Both the position numbers and the translations under genes were made by a program. A stretch of DNA of 64,000 bases, from positions 751,099 to 815,098 of the forward strand of contig NZ_MU158698.1 in NCBI RefSeq assembly GCF_015210005.1, written 5' to 3'. Source of the DNA: Sphingobacterium hungaricum. Lineage in GTDB: Bacteria > Bacteroidota > Bacteroidia > Sphingobacteriales > Sphingobacteriaceae. Positions 19,221-27,821 of the stretch are shown piece by piece (within the stretch, counting starts at the first letter, position 1; each line of letters opens with the position of its first letter). The notes below the pieces were generated by a model. That model made no database searches and had not been told where the DNA came from. It saw only the letters and a program-made list of their open reading frames with translations.

Positions 19221-19454
19221 ACACGACACAAAAAAGTTTTCCACATAGCAAATTCGCTACAAAAGTGGATTTAACATATCATTAACACAGATTTTAAACT
19301 TTAAAGAAAATTCATTAATACCGTAACAGCACTGATTATCACGGCTCTTTTAAATTAAAAATTCGAAATTACATCCAAAAAACGCAAAAAGTGGGACGTT
19401 GTGGTAGACTGAAATTAGGCTTCGATTCTATTCTTTATTGTGGCAAAAAACCAA

Positions 19455-19462
19455 TAATTTTG
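19455..19462 (+). promoter_or_regulatory. -7 promoter element of aspS
   Basis: TAATTTTG matches TAnnTTTG exactly. The nearest TTG (19438-19440) is only 14 bases upstream, shorter than ideal spacing. Transcription would begin about 15 bases before the aspS ATG. Confidence 0.55.
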
Positions 19463-19484
19463 CAGTTCAATAAATTAGTAGATA

Positions 19485-21248
19485 ATGCATAGAACGCATA
19501 CGTGTGGTGAACTTACCCTATCCAATTTGGGTGAACAAGTTATTTTAAGTGGTTGGGTCCAAAAATCCCGTGATTTAGGTGGAATGACTTTCGTGGATGT
19601 ACGAGATCGTTATGGAATTACACAATTAACTTTTAACTCGGATGATGATGAATCGCTAAGAGCACAAGCACGTGAATTAGGAAGAGAGTTTGTGATTAAA
19701 GTTGCAGGTACTGTTATTGAACGTTCAAGCAAAAACCCTAAAATTCCGACAGGAGAAATCGAAATCAAAGTTTCTTCATTGGAAATTTTAAATAAATCCA
19801 AATTGCCACCTTTCACGATTGAAGACGAAACGGATGGCGGTGAAGATATCCGAATGAAATACCGCTATTTGGATTTGCGCAGAAATTCCGTGCGCGAAAA
19901 TCTTGTTTTGCGCCATAAAATGGCACAAGAAATCCGCAAATATTTAGACAGCCAAGATTTCTTGGAAGTAGAAACTCCGGTGCTGATTAAATCGACTCCA
20001 GAAGGTGCGCGTGACTTTGTTGTTCCGAGCAGGATGAATCCAGGAGAATTTTACGCTTTGCCACAATCTCCGCAAACATTTAAACAATTGCTGATGGTGT
20101 CGGGATTTGACCGTTATTTTCAGATTGTAAAATGTTTTCGTGATGAGGATCTACGTGCAGACCGTCAGCCTGAGTTTACGCAAATCGATTGCGAAATGGC
20201 TTTTGTTGAGCAAGAAGATATCTTAAATACGTTTGAAGGACTGACGAAACATTTATTCAAACATGTCAAAGAAATCGATTTGGGCGAAGTTCCGCGCATG
20301 ACTTATGCAGACGCGATGCGTTTGTACGGTTCGGACAAACCGGATACTCGTTTTGGCATGCAGTTCGTAGAATTGAACGACATTGTCAAAGGACACGGTT
20401 TTCCTGTCTTCGACAATGCAGAATTGGTGGTTGGTATTAACGCAAAAAATTCTGCATCATACACCCGCAAGCAATTGGATGCTTTGACTGATTATGTTAA
20501 ACGTCCACAGATTGGCGCGACTGGTTTAATTTATGCGCGTGTAAACGAAGATGGTTCTGTTAAATCTTCGGTAGATAAATTTTACTCAGAAGAACAATTG
20601 CAAAAATGGTCGGAAGCATTTGGCGCAGAAAAAGGCGATTTGCTATTGATTATGGCTGGCACGACTGAAAAAGTTCGCAAACAACTAAACGAACTTCGTT
20701 TGTATGTTGCTCAAGAATTGGGATTGCGTGATAAACAAAAGTTCTCTCCGCTTTGGGTCATTGATTTTCCTTTATTGGAATGGGATGAAGATTCGGAAAG
20801 ATACCATGCCATGCATCATCCATTCACTTCACCAAAACCCGAGGACATTGCTTTATTGGATTCTAAACCTGGAGAAGTTCGTGCAAATGCATACGATTTA
20901 GTCATCAATGGTGTGGAAATCGGCGGTGGTTCGATTCGTATCCACGACCGTGACTTGCAGTCATTGATGTTCAAACATTTGGGATTTTCGCCCGAAGAGG
21001 CGCAGAAGCAATTTGGTTTCTTAATGGAAGCGTTTACTTACGGAGCTCCTCCGCATGGTGGATTGGCTTTTGGATTCGACCGTTTGGTTTCCATTTTTGC
21101 GGGACTTGATTCTATCCGTGACGTAATTGCATTTCCTAAAAATAATTCAGGACGTGATGTGATGATTGACTCGCCTTCGAGCATTGCGACAGCACAATTG
21201 GAAGAGTTAAGTTTAGCCTTAGATGTTAAAAAGAAAAACAGCAATTAA
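19485..21248 (+). CDS. aspS: Aspartyl-tRNA synthetase
   Basis: AspRS charges tRNA-Asp. The 587-residue protein has the N-terminal OB-fold anticodon-binding domain (residues 1-105, starting [12 protein letters not shown]), class II motif 2 in [20 protein letters not shown], the bacterial GAD insertion domain in the middle (about 290-420), and motif 3 as [15 protein letters not shown] near 538-552. Length is that of the bacterial-type, tRNA-Asp-specific or dual enzyme. Whether it also charges tRNA-Asn cannot be told. It is a single gene followed by a terminator. Confidence 0.98.
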   Translation: MHRTHTCGELTLSNLGEQVILSGWVQKSRDLGGMTFVDVRDRYGITQLTFNSDDDESLRAQARELGREFVIKVAGTVIERSSKNPKIPTGEIEIKVSSLEILNKSKLPPFTIEDETDGGEDIRMKYRYLDLRRNSVRENLVLRHKMAQEIRKYLDSQDFLEVETPVLIKSTPEGARDFVVPSRMNPGEFYALPQSPQTFKQLLMVSGFDRYFQIVKCFRDEDLRADRQPEFTQIDCEMAFVEQEDILNTFEGLTKHLFKHVKEIDLGEVPRMTYADAMRLYGSDKPDTRFGMQFVELNDIVKGHGFPVFDNAELVVGINAKNSASYTRKQLDALTDYVKRPQIGATGLIYARVNEDGSVKSSVDKFYSEEQLQKWSEAFGAEKGDLLLIMAGTTEKVRKQLNELRLYVAQELGLRDKQKFSPLWVIDFPLLEWDEDSERYHAMHHPFTSPKPEDIALLDSKPGEVRANAYDLVINGVEIGGGSIRIHDRDLQSLMFKHLGFSPEEAQKQFGFLMEAFTYGAPPHGGLAFGFDRLVSIFAGLDSIRDVIAFPKNNSGRDVMIDSPSSIATAQLEELSLALDVKKKNSN

Positions 21249-21286
21249 TTACTGCGAAACAATACTACAAAATTAACGTTATCTTT

Positions 21287-21312
21287 ATAGTTGGCTAACA
21301 TTCGCCAACTAT
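21287..21312 (+). terminator. Rho-independent terminator of aspS
   Basis: A 9-bp perfect stem (ATAGTTGGC at 21287-21295, complement at 21304-21312) with an 8-base loop is followed by TTTATTTTAAT. It ends 32 bases before the lutB start codon. Confidence 0.8.
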
Positions 21313-21344
21313 TTTATTTTAATAAGCAGACGAAGGGTATTTAA

Positions 21345-22724
21345 ATGGCGCAAACATTAGCAGACCAATTTTTGAAAGTGAGCTCGGACAAATCATTTGA
21401 TTTGGCGCATCGAAAGATTATTCAGAATAATTTAGACAAGTATGATGTTGCATTCGCCAAAGGCAAAAGCAAATTTTTCAATCTTGCAAACTCAAAAATT
21501 AAAGCTAATCTGACGAAATGGAAAGCTATTGAAAACCTAGATCGTTATTTATTGGATTTTGAATCCAACTTTATCAAGCGTGGAGGAAAAGTAATTTGGG
21601 CAAATGATGCAGAAGAAGCGCGCCAAGAAATTGCCAAAATCATTGCACATCATGGCGTAAAAAATGTCGTGAAATCCAAATCGATGGCAACTGAAGAAAT
21701 TGATTTAAATCATTTTCTGAAAAGCAAAAATATTGATTCGATAGAAACTGATTTGGGTGAGTTCATTATACAATTGCTGGACCAAAAGCCTTATCATTTT
21801 GTGACTCCAGCGATGCATCTCAGTCTGGAAGAAATTGCCAAATTATTTCATGAAAAATTCGGAACGCCCCTAGAAGCTTCAGCCGAAGAAATCACCTTAA
21901 AAGCACGCGAACTTCTACGTGCAAAATATGCACAAGCAGAACTGGGAATTACGGGCGCCAACTTTCTGATTTCGGATACTGGAAGCATCGCCATCACTGA
22001 AAATGAAGGGAATGCGCGCTTAACGACAAGTTTCCCAAAAATCCATGTCGCCGTCGTAGGGATAGAAAAAATCATTCCTTCTTTGGCAGATTTGGATTTA
22101 TTCTGGCCTTTATTGGCTTCTCATGGAACAGGCCAAAACCTGACCGTTTACAATACGATTTTGAGCGGGCCACGTTCCGCGAATGAAATCGATGGTCCCG
22201 AAGAAATGTATGTAGTCTTATTGGATAATGGTCGTACAAATTTATTGGCTCAAAAGGAACAGCGCCAGAGTTTGTACTGTATTCGCTGTGGTGCATGTTT
22301 GAATGTATGTCCGGTTTACCAAAATATTGGTGGCCATTCCTATGAAACGACCTATCAAGGACCGATTGGCTCCGTAATTTCTCCGCATTTGGCGGGTATG
22401 CAGGAGTTCAAGCATTTAAGCTACGCATCGTCACTTTGTGGGAAATGTACAGAAGTGTGTCCTGTCGGAATAGATATCCACAAATTATTGTTGCTCAATC
22501 GTCGGGACGCTGTTCAAGAAAATTTAACGACTCCATCAGAGAAAAAACTTTGGAAAGGATTTACTTATGCCATTCAGCGAAGAAAGTTAATTGACTTTTT
22601 CGGCGGGAAAACAAAGAATTTCTTTTTGAAAACTGTTTTCAAAACTAGCTGGGGAACACATCGCGATTTGCCTAAATTAGCGGATAAATCTTTTGCGAAG
22701 CAATGGAAAGAGCGGGAGGAGTAG
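21345..22724 (+). CDS. lutB: LutB-type L-lactate utilisation iron-sulfur protein
   Basis: LutB is part of the LutABC complex that oxidises L-lactate to pyruvate. The 459-residue protein has an N-terminal LUD domain (VVKSKSMATEEIDLNHFL, ITGANFLISDTGSIAITENEGN) and a ferredoxin-like region with two 4Fe-4S cysteine clusters, CIRCGACLNVCP near 308 and CGKCTEVCP near 368. LutB normally lies between lutA and lutC. Neither is visible here: aspS precedes it and repeat-rich non-coding DNA follows. The partners may be elsewhere in the genome. Confidence 0.9.
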   Translation: MAQTLADQFLKVSSDKSFDLAHRKIIQNNLDKYDVAFAKGKSKFFNLANSKIKANLTKWKAIENLDRYLLDFESNFIKRGGKVIWANDAEEARQEIAKIIAHHGVKNVVKSKSMATEEIDLNHFLKSKNIDSIETDLGEFIIQLLDQKPYHFVTPAMHLSLEEIAKLFHEKFGTPLEASAEEITLKARELLRAKYAQAELGITGANFLISDTGSIAITENEGNARLTTSFPKIHVAVVGIEKIIPSLADLDLFWPLLASHGTGQNLTVYNTILSGPRSANEIDGPEEMYVVLLDNGRTNLLAQKEQRQSLYCIRCGACLNVCPVYQNIGGHSYETTYQGPIGSVISPHLAGMQEFKHLSYASSLCGKCTEVCPVGIDIHKLLLLNRRDAVQENLTTPSEKKLWKGFTYAIQRRKLIDFFGGKTKNFFLKTVFKTSWGTHRDLPKLADKSFAKQWKEREE

Positions 22725-22960
22725 AATTGAGATGTGAGATGTGAGATGTGAGATTTTAGTATATAGTATTTAGTATATAGATTGGGTGTGATTTGAGATT
22801 GGAGATCGAAAAAATCAGAGCTCACCAATAACCCCCAGAAAGGTTTTTGAATTTTTACTTTTTAATTTTTAATTTTCCTCTGTGTCTTCTGTGGTCCTTC
22901 ACACTGAAACTCTTTCCACTTTTTTGAATTTTTAATTTTTACTTTTGAATTTTTTAATTT
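22725..22960. repeat. AT-rich intergenic stretch with short tandem repeats
   Basis: No gene is supported in this stretch. Four 7-base units (TGAGATG three times, then TGAGATT) run from 22728 to 22755, followed by TATATAG/TTTAGTATATAG repeats, several copies of TTTTTGAATTTTTA and TTTTTAATTTTTA-like units, and CTCTGTGTCTTCTGTGGT near 22875-22892. The last kind of motif is, to my recollection, often seen scattered between genes in Bacteroidota genomes. Confidence 0.6.
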
Positions 22961-23638
22961 TTACTTAGAAGAAAAAGTTCCTTCGGGCACGTAAAACAAT
23001 TCCAGCTCTTTTTTATCCTTAATCTCAAGACAACCGCCGTCTTTTAATAAGGTAATCCTAGTACTCACTTCCAAGACATTTTGATAATCATGGTCCGAGA
23101 TAATAAAACCTTTATCGGATTTATGAGATAGGATTAATTCTTGAATCGCTTCGACATACAAAGGTTCGATTTCTGAAAATGGTTCATCTAGCAATAAATA
23201 GCTAGCCTTTTGATGGATTAGCAATAAGATTTCTAAATATCTTCGTTCACCGCCCGAAAGCTCATACACCTTTTGGTCTTTGAGCATGTTGATCCGTTTA
23301 TCATTTAAAACAAGCGTTCGCTTTTCTTTATCCGAAAACATCGCTTCGACTATTGTACTGACCCGTTCTGCTGTTGGCAAATAACTTGCCTGTGGCAAAT
23401 AGACAACTTCTCGTGTTGTAAATGCTTGCTTGGTTGATTTCCCATTAATTTTGATAAACGCATATTTTGGCTTCAATGATCCGAAAATAATTTTCATCAG
23501 CGTCGATTTTCCTGTGCCATTTCTCCCCAACAAACCGATTACCTCACCGATTTTACAGGACAGGTAAACGCCAGTCAACAATTGAAAACGATCATTATAG
23601 GAAAATTGTATAGAGTCTACATAAAGTTCATTTTCCAT
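22961..23638 (-). CDS. ABC transporter ATP-binding protein
   Basis: The 225-residue protein is a lone ABC ATPase. It has Walker A GRNGTGKST (about 37-45), a Q-loop in VVYLPQASYLP, the signature LSGGERRYLEIL, Walker B YLLLDEPFSEIEP and the switch histidine in IISDHDY. It has no membrane segment. The only neighbour in the operon is the upstream 100-residue membrane protein, whose frame overlaps this one by 22 bases, so the two are probably made together. Substrate and direction of transport are unknown. Confidence 0.85.
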   Translation of the reverse strand: MENELYVDSIQFSYNDRFQLLTGVYLSCKIGEVIGLLGRNGTGKSTLMKIIFGSLKPKYAFIKINGKSTKQAFTTREVVYLPQASYLPTAERVSTIVEAMFSDKEKRTLVLNDKRINMLKDQKVYELSGGERRYLEILLLIHQKASYLLLDEPFSEIEPLYVEAIQELILSHKSDKGFIISDHDYQNVLEVSTRITLLKDGGCLEIKDKKELELFYVPEGTFSSK

Positions 23639-23919
23639 AAAGAGGTCAAAAAATAAAAAAATAAACCGACTATTAAATTTGGTAGAAATAATACAGAGAA
23701 CAATTTCACATCTCGTATCCCTAGATTTAAGTACATGTATTTAGAATTTCTATTGAATAATTTAGCTAGAAAGAAACTGCACAAAAATCCTATTGTCGAA
23801 AAGATTGCAGAAAAACTTAAACCCACATTTCCACTGGAAGGAGCGAGCACAACTATGGCAATAGATAGAGCGAAGTTAATCCAGAAAATATTTTTATAAA
23901 AAAATAAATAGATGTTCAA
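23617..23919 (-). CDS. Small membrane protein coupled to the ABC ATPase
   Basis: I do not recognise this 100-residue protein. It has three likely membrane helices: about 10-28 (IFWINFALSIAIVVLAP), 31-52 (VGLSFSAIFSTIGFLCSFFLAK) and 70-92 (VKLFSVLFLPNLIVGLFFYF). The charged tail ends KMNFM. No ATG lies near the front, and the best start is TTG at 23917-23919, which an upstream in-frame stop limits closely. Overlap with the ATPase gene suggests it is a membrane partner, but it is far smaller than a normal ABC permease. Confidence 0.55.
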   Translation of the reverse strand: MNIYLFFYKNIFWINFALSIAIVVLAPSSGNVGLSFSAIFSTIGFLCSFFLAKLFNRNSKYMYLNLGIRDVKLFSVLFLPNLIVGLFFYFLTSLWKMNFM

Positions 23920-23993
23920 TTGTTCAAAATTTATGTCTTAAGTTAAGAATTTTATAGAAAAATTCATTCATAAAAAACATAATTTACAAACAT

Positions 23994-24034
23994 AAAACCC
24001 CTAGACAGCATTTTTGAAATATGGCTGTAAAGGG
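23994..24034 (-). terminator. Terminator of the vWA protein gene
   Basis: On the minus strand CCCTTTACAGC pairs with GCTGTCTAGGG across a 14-base loop, with two internal mismatches, and is followed by TTTT. It starts 19 bases after the stop codon. Confidence 0.6.
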
Positions 24035-24053
24035 ATTTTTAGTTTGTCACAAT

Positions 24054-25895
24054 TTATTTCAGTGTCAATTGCTCGCTCTGCGTTATGGATTTAGCATTTT
24101 CCGCTAAGCGGATAAACTCCGCACGATAGCCCTCCTCATCTTTGCCTTTAGCCTCTTTAGCCCGTTTGATCAACGAATCGTAATTTGAATTTTGTTTGAA
24201 ATCAGAATCGCGCAACAGCATTCCCAATTCAGCGACAGCTGTGGCAAATTGAAAATCTTGTGAGATTTGATCAAAAGATTTTACTTTGTTCTCAACCACC
24301 AACGACTGCAATTGGCTCTTGTCGTCCTCAGGATTTTTGTAGCGGAATTTAATAGTCGCAATTTCTGTGGCATTATCAGAAGGTTTAACCTTCTTGTTTT
24401 CCTGATATTTTAAATCATCCACAAGACCGACTGCCGAACTTTTGACGCCTACAGGAACTATTTCATACAAAGCCGTAACCACATGGCCAACGCCCATATC
24501 GCCACCCATTTTTGCATCATTATTAAAATCTTCTGCATCCAGCAATCGATTCTCATACCCAACTAAGCGATACGCTTGAACTGTCCCTGGATTAAATTCA
24601 ACCTGAATTTTCACATCTTTAGCAACTGTAAACAAGGTAGCGCCAAATTCTGTCACCATCGCTTTTCTTGCTTCCGAAATGTTATCGATATAAGCATAAT
24701 TCCCATGTCCTTTATTCGCCAAAATCTCCATTTTGCTATCTTTCAGATTGCCCATTCCGAATCCCAAAACAGTCAACGAAATCCCTGATTTGCTTTCTGT
24801 GCCAATCAAACTTTCCATTTCTTTGTCGCTCGAAACACCCACATTAAAATCACCATCGCTGGCCATGATAATCCGGTTGTTTCCTGATTGAATAAAATTT
24901 TGGCGAGCTAGTGCATAAGCCATTTTCAAACCTGCACCTCCCGCGGTAGACCCTCCAGCTTCCAATTCGTCGATAGCTAATTTGATTTTCATTTTCTGAT
25001 CGCCAGACGTACTTTCTAATTTAATACCTGCTGAGCCTGCATAGGTTACAATCGAAACTTTATCCGTTGGCCTCAATTGGTCAACCAACATTTTCAAAGA
25101 TGATTTTACCAAAGGTAATCTATTCTCTCCGAACATCGAACCTGACACATCGATTAAAAAAACCAAGTTAGAAGAAGCTAAATTTTCCTTTGGAATATCT
25201 TTGGCTTTCAGCGCGATGCGCAATAATTGATGGTCTTTATTCCAGGGCGAACTGGTAAGTTCTGAGTAAATGCGTACTGGGTCGCCATTGGTAGGAGCAT
25301 CTAAGGCATAATGGAAATAATTGATCATCTCTTCGACACGAACAGCATCTTTTTCAGGCAGACGGCCGGCATTCAACATTCTCCGAATGTTGCTATACGA
25401 GGCTGCATCTACATCTGCCGCAAAAGTGGACAGTGGATCTTTGCTCGGCGATAAAAACTTATTTTCTTTAACGGACGCATAGGATTCCGAATTTCCTGGA
25501 GGAGCATAGCCGACTGAAGCCATACCTCTAATCTGAACGGCACTTCCAGTAATATTTCTTTTTGCTGCCGTACCGTATGCTACTACAGATACCTCTTCGA
25601 TATGACGAACTTCTGGATTCAATTGCACATCGATTTTATTCATTTTTCCGACTTTTACTTCTTTGATTTCATAACCAAGGAAAATAAAACTCAGCTTATC
25701 TCCCGAAATAGCTTCTATGGAGTAACCTCCCACACTATCGGTCAATACTTGGTGAGACTTGCCTCCTACTTTGACAAGAACGCCTGATATAGGTTGGTTT
25801 GAATCTTTGGCGGTCACCACGCCTGTGATCAAATTTTGCCCTTGCGTATTTCCTACTATAGAAAATAACAAGATGATTAAAGAGAATATTTTCAT
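24054..25895 (-). CDS. vWA-domain protein with carboxypeptidase-regulatory-like domain and TonB-box-like motif
   Basis: I start this protein at the ATG at 25893-25895, which gives a clean signal peptide (MKIFSLIILLFSIVGNTQGQ) and 613 residues. A carboxypeptidase-regulatory-like beta domain (about 22-95) follows, then EEVSVVAYGTAAKRNITGS (100-118), which resembles the TonB box and plug start of SusC-type receptors, although no plug or barrel follows. A von Willebrand factor A domain (about 243-420) has the metal site DVSGS at 249-253. The rest resembles the C-terminal part of YfbK-type proteins. It should be exported. It is divergent from the sigma factor gene. Confidence 0.85.
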   Translation of the reverse strand: MKIFSLIILLFSIVGNTQGQNLITGVVTAKDSNQPISGVLVKVGGKSHQVLTDSVGGYSIEAISGDKLSFIFLGYEIKEVKVGKMNKIDVQLNPEVRHIEEVSVVAYGTAAKRNITGSAVQIRGMASVGYAPPGNSESYASVKENKFLSPSKDPLSTFAADVDAASYSNIRRMLNAGRLPEKDAVRVEEMINYFHYALDAPTNGDPVRIYSELTSSPWNKDHQLLRIALKAKDIPKENLASSNLVFLIDVSGSMFGENRLPLVKSSLKMLVDQLRPTDKVSIVTYAGSAGIKLESTSGDQKMKIKLAIDELEAGGSTAGGAGLKMAYALARQNFIQSGNNRIIMASDGDFNVGVSSDKEMESLIGTESKSGISLTVLGFGMGNLKDSKMEILANKGHGNYAYIDNISEARKAMVTEFGATLFTVAKDVKIQVEFNPGTVQAYRLVGYENRLLDAEDFNNDAKMGGDMGVGHVVTALYEIVPVGVKSSAVGLVDDLKYQENKKVKPSDNATEIATIKFRYKNPEDDKSQLQSLVVENKVKSFDQISQDFQFATAVAELGMLLRDSDFKQNSNYDSLIKRAKEAKGKDEEGYRAEFIRLAENAKSITQSEQLTLK

Positions 25896-25974
25896 GTCGT
25901 ACATTTTTGTCAAGGGATGCAGGATTTTTTAAATTTCCATAAGCAAGAAAAAAAAATTATTTTCACGGCTGAAG

Positions 25975-26550
25975 ATGACTAAATCAAATCCAAAATATGC
26001 TTCTTTAACCGATGAAAATCTGTTAGCGAATTATCGTGAAAACGATGATTTGGTTTATTTGGGAGAATTGTATCAGCGTCATTCTGAAATGGTTTACTAT
26101 GTTTGCTTGCGTTATTTTCAAGACAGTGAGAATAGCAAAGATGCTGTGATGCAAATTTTCGAAGAGCTTATGCGTAAAGTCAATAAGCAAGAAATCAATG
26201 ATTTTCCGCGTTGGCTATATGTAGTTGCTAAGAATTTTTGTTTGATGCAGTTGCGATCGAAAAAAAATATTTCCACAACTTCTTTGGATGAATTTGTGAA
26301 ATTTCCATATGATTTGCATCCTTCGGAAAATTCTGAAGAAAAAGAGGAGCAATTGACGGCTATGGAACAGTGTTTGGATAAATTACCAGAGAAACAGAAA
26401 GCATCAATAGATTTGTTTTTCCTTCAGGAGAAATGTTATCAAGACATAAGCATACAGACGGGTTACAGCATGAAGGAAGTGAAAAGCTTCATTCAAAATG
26501 GAAAGCGAAATTTAAAAATTTGCATGGAAAAACAGGATGAGCAACGGTAA
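25975..26550 (+). CDS. RNA polymerase sigma-70 family factor, ECF-like
   Basis: The 191-residue protein has a sigma region 2 (about 25-95, with YQRHSEMVYYVCLRYFQD and DFPRWLYVVAKNFCLMQLR) and a region 4 helix-turn-helix (about 130-183, with CLDKLPEKQKASIDLFFL and YQDISIQTGYSMKEVKSFI). It lacks regions 1 and 3, as ECF sigma factors do. The following gene overlaps its end by 14 bases and begins with an anti-sigma-like segment, so the pair probably forms a sigma/anti-sigma switch. The divergent vWA gene is a candidate target. Confidence 0.88.
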   Translation: MTKSNPKYASLTDENLLANYRENDDLVYLGELYQRHSEMVYYVCLRYFQDSENSKDAVMQIFEELMRKVNKQEINDFPRWLYVVAKNFCLMQLRSKKNISTTSLDEFVKFPYDLHPSENSEEKEEQLTAMEQCLDKLPEKQKASIDLFFLQEKCYQDISIQTGYSMKEVKSFIQNGKRNLKICMEKQDEQR

Positions 26551-27808
26551 GTACGATATTGATTATCTAAGAAAATATCATCGTGGCGAATTAACGTCAA
26601 GGGAGATGTTCCTGCTTGAAAAAGAAGCGGAGAGCGACCCTATGCTTATGGATATGCTGTTGGGAATGGAAAGCGAATCGCCTAAACAGCATAAAGAAGA
26701 TTTAGCAAAGCTTAAGGACTTAATAAACAAGCGCACCGCACCTCAACGAGAAAAACGAATTATCAATTGGAAACTCATATCCATAGCCGCATCACTTGTG
26801 GTTTTAATGAGTATCTCCTATTTTTTATTGAGAGACAACTTAAAGGAAACATCGATCATTGCGCAAGCACCTGTACAAAACAGAATACCGGAACCTTCGA
26901 TCGTTCCAATTGAAACAGACACAATCGGCGAAGAAATATTTCTGAGCGATTCAAATCGCATCGCACAAGCTCCTAGAAGACCGATTCGGAAACCTGGAAG
27001 AGCGGAAGAATTATATACTGAAAAAATAGAACAGCAAAATGCGGAAATCCGAGAAATGCTGTATAAACGCTTAGATTCTTCCAGAAACCGAGCGGCTAGA
27101 CTGGCGGACAAACCGAAATCTTCCAGTTCTCCTCTACGAGGTGAAGAAATTGCTTCAATTAATTCGACTCAAAAAAGCAACCAAATCAGTATTCGCGGAG
27201 TATCGTCTTTACAAAATAAAAACATTATCGGCGGTGTGATTTTAGATGGGGAGAACGGGCTTCCTATTCCTTCGGCAATCATTAAAAATTTGGATGACAA
27301 CACCATCACGGTATCAGATTCTTTAGGACGATTTATTGTGCAGACAAATAAAAATCAGCCTAAACTAGAAGCCAAAGCGATTGGTTTTGAAACACAAAAC
27401 CTGATTGCCAGCAATGACTACAATTCGATCAGGTTAAGGCCTTCTAATAATCAAATCGACGAAGTTGTAGTGGTGGCTTATGGTGCCAAGGCGAAAAAAG
27501 CAGTGACAGGATCTGTCTCAAAAATTGCTTCACCGCCTTCGCGGAATGTTGTTTCAGAACCCGCAGCAGGATGGCCTTCGTATCGGAATTACATTAATGA
27601 AGCAACCAAGCTAGCAAGGGTTTCAAAAACTGAAGTTTATGTATTGTTTGACATTGATGAACATGGACGCCCTAAAAACATTCGCATCAATCAGTCTGGT
27701 GGTCCGATTGCTGACCAGAAAGCAGTAGACATCATCCGGAACGGCCCAGATTGGAGACGCGGAAGCAGCGGCAAAGGTGTAGAATTGAAATTGGACTTTG
27801 ACAGATAG
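26537..27808 (+). CDS. Anti-sigma/TonB hybrid membrane protein
   Basis: This 423-residue protein joins several modules. Residues 1-50 (YLRKYHRGELTSREMFLLEKE) look like the cytoplasmic part of Bacteroidota anti-sigma proteins. One membrane helix lies at 79-98. A periplasmic linker has an Arg/Glu-rich helix (155-190). A carboxypeptidase-regulatory-like domain follows (about 229-303), then DEVVVVAYGAKAKKAVTGS (308-326), a TonB-box-like motif, and a TonB C-terminal domain (about 347-423, with VYVLFDIDEHGRPKNIRINQ). It is translationally coupled to the sigma gene. The function as an envelope-to-sigma signal link is inferred. Confidence 0.8.
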   Translation: MSNGKYDIDYLRKYHRGELTSREMFLLEKEAESDPMLMDMLLGMESESPKQHKEDLAKLKDLINKRTAPQREKRIINWKLISIAASLVVLMSISYFLLRDNLKETSIIAQAPVQNRIPEPSIVPIETDTIGEEIFLSDSNRIAQAPRRPIRKPGRAEELYTEKIEQQNAEIREMLYKRLDSSRNRAARLADKPKSSSSPLRGEEIASINSTQKSNQISIRGVSSLQNKNIIGGVILDGENGLPIPSAIIKNLDDNTITVSDSLGRFIVQTNKNQPKLEAKAIGFETQNLIASNDYNSIRLRPSNNQIDEVVVVAYGAKAKKAVTGSVSKIASPPSRNVVSEPAAGWPSYRNYINEATKLARVSKTEVYVLFDIDEHGRPKNIRINQSGGPIADQKAVDIIRNGPDWRRGSSGKGVELKLDFDR

Positions 27809-27821
27809 TGCAGTTCAAATT

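Larger units (their letters stand above)
19158..19484. promoter_or_regulatory. Divergent regulatory region between mraZ and aspS
   Basis: These 327 bases contain no credible gene. They hold the MraZ-box-like repeat, a DnaA-box-like 9-mer TTTTCCACA at 19237-19245, and, on the plus side, the aspS -7 element TAATTTTG at 19455-19462. I found no convincing TAnnTTTG element for mraZ itself. Confidence 0.6.
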
